A DNA stretch of 23,931 bases from JANQTF01 sp036835375 (GTDB taxonomy: Bacteria > Bacteroidota > Bacteroidia > J057): contig DAITMB010000079.1 in NCBI GenBank assembly GCA_036835375.1, forward strand, positions 1 through 23,931. Direction: 5' to 3'. Positions 15,451 to 22,642 of this stretch are shown here, piece after piece. The notes under the pieces are model-generated. The model was not told the origin of the DNA, ran no database searches, and saw only the letters and a program-made list of their open reading frames with translations. Made by a program: the position numbers and the translations under genes. Numbering within the stretch: position 1 is the stretch's first letter; the number at the start of each line of letters is the position of its first letter.

Positions 15451-16080
15451 ATGCGTGAACAACCCCAGCACATAGCCATTGCGGGCAATATCGGTGCAGG
15501 AAAGACCACCCTCGTCACCAAACTCGCCCAGCATTACGGCTGGCAACCACTCTTCGAGGCGGTAGATGACAATCCATATCTGGCAGATTTCTATGAGGAC
15601 ATGAAGGCCTGGGCATTTCCGCTGCAAATTTATTTTTTACACAGCCGATTCAAGCAAGCCCGCGCCTTGCAGGGCATCACTCGCCCCATTATCCAAGACC
15701 GCACGATCTATGAAGACGCGCATATTTTTGCCAAAAATCTCTACGAATCTGGTTTCCTCTCTGAGCGGGATTTTCGAAATTACTTTTCCCTGTTCGAATC
15801 CATGTCCGAGGTTGTTCGTCCACCAGACCTCCTGATTTATCTCAAGGCCAGCATCCCTACGTTGATCGCCCAGATCGCCCGAAGAGGTCGCGACTATGAG
15901 AGCGCGATTTCCATTCGCTACCTTGAAGACCTCAACCAGCACTACGATGCTTGGATTGCTCAGTATGACCGCGGAAAGCTCCTCGTGATTGATGTCGATC
16001 GAATTGACTATGTCAACAACCCGGAGGATTTGGGCTTCATCATGCGCAAGATCGAGTCGGAGCTGTTTGGGCTATTCTAA
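15451..16080 (+). CDS. Deoxynucleoside kinase (dNK/dGK/dAK family)
   Basis: This 209-residue cytoplasmic kinase phosphorylates deoxynucleosides for dNTP salvage. It has the P-loop GNIGAGKT at 12-19, a substrate-site region FEAVDDNPYL, the QDRTIYEDAHIFA segment with the DR(T/S) motif, and a LID-like RRGRDYES arginine cluster. Length and motif order match the deoxyadenosine/deoxyguanosine kinase group of bacteria rather than thymidine kinase or dTMP kinase. The nucleoside preference cannot be read from the sequence. ATG 15451 gives eleven residues before the P-loop. The gene is divergent from dihydroorotase over 277 bp and convergent with the transglutaminase-like gene. Confidence 0.87.
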   Translation: MREQPQHIAIAGNIGAGKTTLVTKLAQHYGWQPLFEAVDDNPYLADFYEDMKAWAFPLQIYFLHSRFKQARALQGITRPIIQDRTIYEDAHIFAKNLYESGFLSERDFRNYFSLFESMSEVVRPPDLLIYLKASIPTLIAQIARRGRDYESAISIRYLEDLNQHYDAWIAQYDRGKLLVIDVDRIDYVNNPEDLGFIMRKIESELFGLF

Positions 16081-16155
16081 TGAATTTTTTTGGACAAGCA
16101 GTGAATGCCAGGAAGGCGATGACCTTAGGCAGCTAGTCATTGTTCTCGAATCTAC

Positions 16156-17700
16156 TCAGGGCCTCACGATTTTCAGTCCGCGATCCGAAATCTGTGGCAT
16201 AGCCTTTCCAATGTCAGCGCCAATGTAGCTAGGATCGCAGACGAGGTATTTTTTGCCGTCAACTGTCACGGCATCTCCTTTGGCTTGCGGGCCAAAGTAG
16301 ATGCCCGCCGCTGCATGTCCCGGAAACACCAGACCGACGGCATCTAGTTGTAAAAATTCTTTGACCAACACCATGTAGAGCGCCGCCCGATCCTCGCAGT
16401 CGCTGTAGCGCAGGGCCAGCATTTCCTCCGCGAAGGAATAATGCTCTTCTCCGTGTACATCTCCATCCGTGCGATAAGGGAAGGCCGATTGGATAAAATG
16501 CAGAAGAAAATTGGCTTGTTCCATCTTGAGCGTCCAGCCTTGGCGCGGTTGCAGCCTGCTCAGCGGACCGGAGAGAAATGAGCGGAGGGAAGCCATCGAT
16601 TCGTTAGAAAGGGGTGCTCCAACATACACGGACCAGTCCACGAGGGGATAGCGATAAAAATAAGCCGCCACGCGGCTATTTACGGTGATTTCTCCTTTGT
16701 ACTTCACCCCATTGTAGGTAAAAGCCAAGGGTCGTTGAATCGTTTTTCCAGTCAAATGGGGGACTTCTTTAATCTGTAGGTCAATGGGGCGTCCCCGCTG
16801 GCTCTCGGCTGGCTCAAAAAGAAAGGCTGAGCTGAGGGAGGGAGCCTTGCCCAGCGGATTGACCACATACATCCGGACGTTTCCTGCATTCAAGAAGGAA
16901 TGACCATACAGCTTCTGGCGCGTGTGGACCAGGAGATAGAGTCGGTTGCCAGAATAGCTCACTGTCGCGCGGTAACCACTTTTTTGCATCAGCCAAGCAG
17001 TAGCGAGGGTGCGTGCAGCGGGATCTTGTCCATAAAACACGCCAGTGACGGTGTGCACCCACTGAAGAAAGCCCCAGTCGTTGAGTTTGCGTTGTGCAGC
17101 CTGGTCCTGAAGTTGGTTGAGCAATACGGGAATGGGCAGGGCATGAAGGGACTGGAAAGCCTGCTGGATTCGCTCTTCCGTGATGCGGCCTTGCAGGCTG
17201 AAGGTCGGGATGGCCTCGCTGCGAAAAGAGATCGATTCGCCCAGGAATGCGGCCTGAAATGAACGCGAAGCCGTGCGGGCCGTGGTCTCGCGCTGCCGTG
17301 GGATCTCGAGATAAGCTGGGGCATCCCCATCGGGAAGGGAAGCCGCAGCCACGGAGCGCGGGGGTTGCTCAGCCTCTTGTGACACGGTCACTTGTCGGAA
17401 GGCACGATCTTGCTGCTGCGCTGTTTCTATCTGAACGCGTCGATCTTGGTTTGTCTGCCGAAGGCGCACCCGCTCCGCCTGTTGCTCCGCCTCGGTGGGT
17501 TGTCCTTGTACCACGGCTGCGGAAAGCAACATGGTCAGAAGGCAAAACAAGGACCCCATCCATCGAATCGGGGAAAGCCCAAGGGCAGATCCGCGTTGAC
17601 GGACATCTGCTGAGGACGAATCGGATGACATCGCAACTTGGCCGGAGGGAGCAGAAAAGAGCGCTAGGCTGTTCATGGGTAGAATATTTCGGGAGGTCAT
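16156..17700 (-). CDS. Exported transglutaminase-like protein
   Basis: This protein of about 514 residues has a hydrophobic export segment, WMGSLFCLLTMLLSAAVVQGQ, beginning about residue 47. A glutamine/arginine-rich and probably coiled or disordered part (about 68-145) follows, then a large unassigned middle region. The C-terminal part has a transglutaminase/cysteine-protease-fold triad: C435 in RYSDCEDRA, H462 in FPGHAAAG and D489 in VCDPSY. This order and spacing are typical of transglutaminase-like domains that cleave or modify amide bonds outside the cytoplasm. The start is unsure: ATGs at 17700, 17676, 17631 and 17559 are all in frame, and the long N-terminus before the hydrophobic segment makes a later start plausible. 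It is the last gene of the minus-strand envelope block and lies 347 bp from the DUF4384 gene. Confidence 0.66.
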   Translation of the reverse strand: MTSRNILPMNSLALFSAPSGQVAMSSDSSSADVRQRGSALGLSPIRWMGSLFCLLTMLLSAAVVQGQPTEAEQQAERVRLRQTNQDRRVQIETAQQQDRAFRQVTVSQEAEQPPRSVAAASLPDGDAPAYLEIPRQRETTARTASRSFQAAFLGESISFRSEAIPTFSLQGRITEERIQQAFQSLHALPIPVLLNQLQDQAAQRKLNDWGFLQWVHTVTGVFYGQDPAARTLATAWLMQKSGYRATVSYSGNRLYLLVHTRQKLYGHSFLNAGNVRMYVVNPLGKAPSLSSAFLFEPAESQRGRPIDLQIKEVPHLTGKTIQRPLAFTYNGVKYKGEITVNSRVAAYFYRYPLVDWSVYVGAPLSNESMASLRSFLSGPLSRLQPRQGWTLKMEQANFLLHFIQSAFPYRTDGDVHGEEHYSFAEEMLALRYSDCEDRAALYMVLVKEFLQLDAVGLVFPGHAAAGIYFGPQAKGDAVTVDGKKYLVCDPSYIGADIGKAMPQISDRGLKIVRP

Positions 17701-18047
17701 GTGAGAGATCAATTCGCAATGCCGTCTTGCTACTGCTTGCCCTATCTGCTTGAAGTTCGGTGGGGCAGGAATGGGTGGACAGACTCATGCGTGGCGCCCT
17801 TGATAACGAAAGGCGTGACCTGATTCTGATGAATGTTCGAATAATCCTTGGCGGATCCCGAAGATCTGCATCGTCGGCAGCGTGGTTCAGCGCTGAAATA
17901 AGCACTTGTTTCCGGCTCATGTTCATTGAATTTATTCAATGAACGGCATTTTTTGTTGAGAATGCTATTGCTTGGATGGCACATGAAGGTGGGGCAAATG
18001 TTTTCGCATTTGACCTTGAGAAAATAACAGCTTTCGCCCCGCCACAT
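17701..18047. other. 347-bp intergenic region with an orphan hairpin
   Basis: The gap separates two minus-strand genes and holds no convincing gene. Short open frames on both strands (17760-17942 plus, 17742-18047 minus) have no recognisable features. A terminator-like hairpin lies at 17921-17953 in the plus orientation, although no established plus-strand gene precedes it. Confidence 0.45.
17921..17953 (+). terminator. Terminator-like hairpin in plus orientation
   Basis: GTTCATTGAA (17921-17930) and TTCAATGAAC (17935-17944) form a perfect 10-bp stem with a TTTA loop. On the plus strand GGCA and then a run of six T follow. The minus strand has no T run after the stem. The stem is convincing, but its use as a terminator is uncertain because no plus-strand gene is known here. 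Confidence 0.45.
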
Positions 18048-18932
18048 TTATCTCACTACCACATCCCGTGTCTGCACAAGGAGTTCCGCGCCTTGTCGGC
18101 GCTGTTTGGCCATCCAAACTTGAAAGTCTGCCACAGTGAGTTGGTCGGGCCAGGAAACTCCTTCTGCCTCTGTTGTAGCCAATATGGGTTTGCCATGCGG
18201 TTCCTTGCTAAACACGACATAGAGGCGATGAATTTGGCCTGCCTCTGAGGCATCCCACACATACTCATCCACATAGGTCCAGTCCTCAAGTGGTGCATGT
18301 TTGCGTGAAAAAAGCTGATACTTCTGGTCTCGGCGAACGGGCATTCCGCCCTTCCATGCCTCAGGGATTTGGCGATAAGGAAGCAGTCGCTGGACTTCAC
18401 CTCCATTGCTGAGATACACCGATAGGAAGCCGTCCACAGCGCTCGTCAGGTGGAGGTAGAAGTCCTCTCCCGCCTGAAATTCCCAAGTTAGGCAATTTGT
18501 CTCTGGACAGTCTGCCATAAAAAAATCGATGTCATAATCGGGCTTAGACAAGGCCGCCACACGACCTTTGACTTCGCATCGCAACCAGAAATCGCCCTCA
18601 TAGAGCAACCTTTCACAGCTTTGGGACAAGGTTTCGACCCATTCTCCATTCACGAAGCTTTCTGCCAGCATCCCAAAGTGTTGGTCAGTCACGGCAGAAT
18701 CTTGGCCCGAGCGGTTTCGTAAGATCATGGTATTGCCCTGAATGAGGACTGTCCCATAGACCTCCTCGATCGCCTTCACCATGGCCAGCTCTTGGCATCT
18801 GCGGCAGGCATCGGCCTCGCTGAGCGTAGATCGACTGAGGTTGAGCTCGTATGTAGCAGCGGCTTTCTGGAGCTTTTGGGCGCTTAGCAGGCCCGGAAGG
18901 CTGAGGAGAAGCAGAAAGAGGAAGGGATTCAT
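18048..18932 (-). CDS. Exported DUF4384 protein with a possible FlgT_N-like N-terminal domain
   Basis: This 294-residue protein has a signal peptide (MNPFLFLLLLSLPGLLSAQ). The N-terminal half (about 22-140) alternates a Cys-containing ARxxA-like helix (ACRRCQELAMVKAIEEVYG) with AESFVNGEW and ends in FWLRCEVKGRV. This layout resembles the FlgT_N/SHS2-like domains found in LPP20 and flagellar-motor accessory proteins, at low confidence. The C-terminal half contains FYLHLTSAVDGFLSVYLSNG followed by VQRLLPY, which fits DUF4384, a small beta domain often linked to caspase-like proteins. The start is ATG 18932. It lies 80 bp downstream of the LPP20-like gene and is probably in the same transcript. 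Confidence 0.68.
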   Translation of the reverse strand: MNPFLFLLLLSLPGLLSAQKLQKAAATYELNLSRSTLSEADACRRCQELAMVKAIEEVYGTVLIQGNTMILRNRSGQDSAVTDQHFGMLAESFVNGEWVETLSQSCERLLYEGDFWLRCEVKGRVAALSKPDYDIDFFMADCPETNCLTWEFQAGEDFYLHLTSAVDGFLSVYLSNGGEVQRLLPYRQIPEAWKGGMPVRRDQKYQLFSRKHAPLEDWTYVDEYVWDASEAGQIHRLYVVFSKEPHGKPILATTEAEGVSWPDQLTVADFQVWMAKQRRQGAELLVQTRDVVVR

Positions 18933-19012
18933 GGCTGGAGAATGATGGGTAGAAAAATCTCCACAGTGACGCGTGAGCCGTGGCCACGCTGCCACTGTGG
19001 AGAGCACGAGAA

Positions 19013-19738
19013 TTACTTACGAAACAGGCCGTTGATTTCCTCGATCAACTCATCGGCTTCCGTTTCCAATTCTGCGCGTGCACGGGCCTCAAGGGCTTTT
19101 TGGGTCTGCTTCATGGCCTCGTCAGCGCTGTAGAAAAGCTTGATTTGCACTTCCATGTCGCGCTTGCCGCTTTCGCGATAGACTTTGAAGCCAGGCTTCA
19201 CGAAAGCGAGGTGCTGAATGATGTAGTTTTTGCTGCCGGCAACAAACTTCGTGAGGGACTGCCCTTCTACGCGGTCAATCTGCTCGTTAGCGATTTTGGC
19301 CTCGATGATCTGGTTCAGCTCGTTAGAAATTTGTCCAGCCAATTGCAGCTTAGCAGCTTCCATGGCCTGCATTTCCGCAGCCGTCTGGGTTTTTCCTACG
19401 CCATTTCCATCAGAAAAAAGGTACTTGGAAAAGCCTTCCTCAGTGGTAGCGTATTGCATCATCCAAGAATTTTCGAGTTGCTTGGCCATGGGCACACTGC
19501 CCGGAAATACGAGAAAACCTTCTTTTTCGAGTCGTGAAGCTTCTTTGCGCGCGTTGCGCTCTGCTTTGCGGCGAATCTCTTTAGAAAGACTTTTTTCTTC
19601 CTTCTCGAGCTGCTTCGCCATGCGACGAGACTCTTTGCGGGAAAGCTGTGCCTGGAGCGGGGCTGTAGCCAGCATCATGATGGCCAGCGCCCAAAAAGCA
19701 AGGGAAGCAATACGGGGAAACTTGTGACGAATGTTCAT
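19013..19738 (-). CDS. Exported LPP20-like protein with a charged coiled segment
   Basis: This 241-residue protein has an N-terminal export signal (MNIRHKFPRIASLAFWALAIMMLATAPLQAQ). Residues about 32-75 are extremely rich in K, R and E (for example RRMAKQLEKEEKSLSKEIRR), suggesting a coiled coil. The part from about 90 to 215 has the TQTAAEMQAMEAAKLQLAGQ helix followed by strands in KNYIIQHLAF and DMEVQIKLFY, a layout like LPP20/FlgP-type proteins. No lipobox cysteine is present, so it is probably soluble or peripheral rather than a lipoprotein. The function is unknown. It is followed after 80 bp by the DUF4384 gene and preceded after 190 bp by the caspase-like gene. Confidence 0.65.
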   Translation of the reverse strand: MNIRHKFPRIASLAFWALAIMMLATAPLQAQLSRKESRRMAKQLEKEEKSLSKEIRRKAERNARKEASRLEKEGFLVFPGSVPMAKQLENSWMMQYATTEEGFSKYLFSDGNGVGKTQTAAEMQAMEAAKLQLAGQISNELNQIIEAKIANEQIDRVEGQSLTKFVAGSKNYIIQHLAFVKPGFKVYRESGKRDMEVQIKLFYSADEAMKQTQKALEARARAELETEADELIEEINGLFRK

Positions 19739-19928
19739 GACGTGTGATCAATTAAGGTAGAAATGGTTGATAAATTCAAAGTAGAGGGATGATTCAGGCA
19801 TCATTCTGGGCATGAGCATGAGTGAGTAAAAAAGCATTGAGCATGACAGGGTGCGGAAACAAAGCAATTCGGATAAGATCAGATCAGGCAATTCGCAGGA
19901 GAACCTCCCACATCCAGTCTTGGCGGAA

Positions 19929-22370
19929 TTACTCATAGCGAATTAGTTCAAGGTCATCTCGGCCATAGATGTCGGGGGTTTGGTATCGATTGTGAAGCCT
20001 GCGAGCTTGTTGTGGTACCTCTCGGGTCAGGTAGCGGCGAAGCTCTGCGTAGTCCAGGACACGGTCCTGGTTCTCGTCTGCCGCGCCCTGCAATGCCTTG
20101 AGGAGGGTATAGGTAAACAGTCCGTGTTGTTCCTGTGAATGCCACGAAGCGATCTGGTCGGAAGTTCCGGCAGTCATCACCCAGGCATTGGGGTCGCGCA
20201 GCACCGGGTTGTCCGTCTTGATGCGCACCGGGGAGGCTTGTTTGATCAAGCTACCCTGCTCCGAGCTGCCGCTAAAGCAAGCATCCACGGCTACAGTCAG
20301 GGTTCGGTAAGGAATTTTTCCGAGGTTTTGATAAAAAGTCTCCAACGAATAGCCGTTGAATCTTACCAAAGTGGGATCACAGTCCACCGGAAGAAAGTAA
20401 CCAGTCTGCGTCTCTGGATCAGGAGCACCGTGACCGCTGTAGAACAGGAAGACATCCGTTTCGCCGGGTTGTACCAAGTTGTAGAGCCGGGCTTTGTGAT
20501 CAGACTTGGTGCCGAATAGGCCGTGAAAGTCTGCTTGGGTTGCATTGGTTAAAAAGAGAACATTTTCATCCGAAAATCCCATCGACTCAATCAGGTATCG
20601 CCTCATGCTAGCAGCGTCTTTGAGGGCAAAATCAACCACCGGGACATCTGGATGGGCATAGTCTCGGTTACCTATCACGACTGCGATGGCGCCGGGGCGA
20701 CTCATGCGGGTACGCGGAAGCTGCTGGTCCACACTGCTGGTGAGGCGAATGTCATTTGGAGAGAGTTGCCGAGGCTTGGCGCGAATCACCACTTGTTGAG
20801 TCACTTCCAAGGGGCTGTTCATGCGCACAGACAGTTCGTTGCGCTGCTTCCAACTGCCGCCTTGTGCGCTGAGTTGCATATCCAAGACCACCGAAGGCGC
20901 TGCATATTGCCGCTTGGTAAAAAATTCGAACTCAAGTACCTCGGATTGGCCCGCTTCTAATGTGCCGATGTCGTAGCGTGTGCCTCCCGCTGAGAACACC
21001 CCTTCCGGCATTCCAATGTCGAGCATCAAGCGGTCTGCTGATCGCTGGCCAGTGTTTTGCACCACGAAGCGGAGGAGCACTGGCACGCCGGGCTCCATGT
21101 TGCCGCCATATTCAGAGGCGAAGTGATGATCGGGAATCTCAATAGACAGCGGCGCAAATGGTAGCGTAGAGAGCAGAATTTCCAGGTTGCCCGGCGACCA
21201 TCCTTGTGCGGGTTGAAGGCTCAGGTCCAGCCGCAGTTGCCCTTCAGGTAAATGGTCTTGACCGATCAGCTCCCATTCCAGGAGAAGGGTATCGCCGGGT
21301 GCGATGGTTGTTCGCTGGTCCAATCGGCGCAGGGTCACGCCGTTTTGCATGGGCGCGGCAGCTGCCAAGTTGACAGAGAATCGAGTGGCGTCTATGCCGG
21401 CGTGAATCAGAGGCACCCGAAGTAGCGCCCGCTCGCCAGCAGCCAACTGCGCGTCTCCGTCTCCATCGATCAGGGCGGGTGTGCCCCATTGGAGATCACC
21501 GCGACTTGGGCCTGCATCCCGATAGACCTGCGTGCTGGAGTAGCTGTCCCTGCCTCGCTCTTGGCCCAAGGTCAAGAGGGGTGGATGTTGCCGGTGGCGA
21601 TAATTGAGCTGATGCTGGCGTTGGAATTGTCGAAACCATTCGCCGTTGGCGATAGGCATGAAGCTCGGGTCGTGCTCCAGCCATGCAAAATCGGCATATC
21701 CCTCTTGAAGTGCCACGCCCAGCAGGCGCACTGCTTCGCGCTCTTCCCCAATCATGGCTACCAACGCAGCGAATTGATAAGAAAGTCCTGCTGATGCTTC
21801 CCGATCGGACTCACTTTTGGCAATCCAGCTCAGCTCTGAGTGAATGCGAAGTGCTTCTTCCATTTCGCCCAAAAGATACGTCGCGTGAAATACCTGAACG
21901 GAAGATTTGTCGCTGAGCGCCAAGGATTGACGAAGATCTGCTTGACCTTCCTCTGTTTTTTGGAGGAGGAATAGCCGGAGTTTACCGCGAAAATACCATG
22001 GATGCGGCGACTCAGGTGCGAGGTGAATGGAGCGGGTAAAACTCCATTCTGCCGCTGCGAAATTACCAAGCAAGTAGTCGCAGAGACCCTGCTTGTACCA
22101 GCACATGGCGGTGAAAAGATCTTTTTGCGGAAATAAACGCGCTGCATGAGAAAAATCCCTGCGAGCCAGGTCGTAGCGTCCCGTGCGAAGCATGAATTCC
22201 GCCCGTTCTAAACGGCGCTCTCCGTCTTGAGGAAACCTGCGAATGGCCATCTCAATGGCGCGAAGTTCTTCCGAAAGCGTGTTTCCGCTGCCTTGCTGAG
22301 CAGGAGCCGGGAGTGCGAGTAGCAACAGGAAATATGGCAGAAGGCAGGAAATGGGGGATACCTGTCTCAT
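19929..22370 (-). CDS. Exported TPR/Ig-like/caspase-fold peptidase
   Basis: This 813-residue protein has a signal peptide (about 1-25, ending APAQQ), TPR-like helical repeats (about 30-250), two Ig/CARDB-like beta domains (about 295-410 and 415-530, including VVQNTGQRSADRL), and a C-terminal caspase/C14 domain (about 560-760). The catalytic dyad is visible: H647 in FYSGHGAPD and C698 in AVDACFSGSS. Two calcium-loop-like stretches appear: DGDGDAQLAAGE near 302-313, before the first beta domain, and DENQDRVLDYAE near 765-776, after the caspase core. It would act as a cysteine protease outside the cytoplasm, with an unknown substrate. ATG 22370 follows the likely TTG at 22376. It is first in the minus-strand envelope block and divergent from the TonB-dependent receptor. 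Confidence 0.83.
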   Translation of the reverse strand: MRQVSPISCLLPYFLLLLALPAPAQQGSGNTLSEELRAIEMAIRRFPQDGERRLERAEFMLRTGRYDLARRDFSHAARLFPQKDLFTAMCWYKQGLCDYLLGNFAAAEWSFTRSIHLAPESPHPWYFRGKLRLFLLQKTEEGQADLRQSLALSDKSSVQVFHATYLLGEMEEALRIHSELSWIAKSESDREASAGLSYQFAALVAMIGEEREAVRLLGVALQEGYADFAWLEHDPSFMPIANGEWFRQFQRQHQLNYRHRQHPPLLTLGQERGRDSYSSTQVYRDAGPSRGDLQWGTPALIDGDGDAQLAAGERALLRVPLIHAGIDATRFSVNLAAAAPMQNGVTLRRLDQRTTIAPGDTLLLEWELIGQDHLPEGQLRLDLSLQPAQGWSPGNLEILLSTLPFAPLSIEIPDHHFASEYGGNMEPGVPVLLRFVVQNTGQRSADRLMLDIGMPEGVFSAGGTRYDIGTLEAGQSEVLEFEFFTKRQYAAPSVVLDMQLSAQGGSWKQRNELSVRMNSPLEVTQQVVIRAKPRQLSPNDIRLTSSVDQQLPRTRMSRPGAIAVVIGNRDYAHPDVPVVDFALKDAASMRRYLIESMGFSDENVLFLTNATQADFHGLFGTKSDHKARLYNLVQPGETDVFLFYSGHGAPDPETQTGYFLPVDCDPTLVRFNGYSLETFYQNLGKIPYRTLTVAVDACFSGSSEQGSLIKQASPVRIKTDNPVLRDPNAWVMTAGTSDQIASWHSQEQHGLFTYTLLKALQGAADENQDRVLDYAELRRYLTREVPQQARRLHNRYQTPDIYGRDDLELIRYE

Positions 22371-22642
22371 AAGCAATGGGATTGTGGGCGATGAATCTTC
22401 TGAATCTTTACAGCCCTATGGACTGAGAAAATCTCTGTAGAGTTGCAGATTTTTTTTCGGTATGAACAATCGTGTCATTCAGATGAGCAAGCGTGTTGAT
22501 CATTTGACATGGATGAGAAAAGATATCGTCTCCATGATTCTTTCCCAATCGAAGATTTCGGCGAAAATCAAGGTGAAATACAGCCCACTGCTCCAAACTT
22601 TCTCTTAACTTTCGATGAAGTGAAACATTCATCTCACTGCTT

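Noticed and set aside
15174..15521. N-terminal extension of dihydroorotase to 15521
   Set aside because: It would overlap the divergent deoxynucleoside kinase and adds about 116 residues unlike the family.
17742..18047. 101-codon minus-strand frame between the DUF4384 and transglutaminase-like genes
   Set aside because: It is Cys- and Ser-rich without a recognisable pattern and reads through the terminator-like hairpin; it is probably chance.
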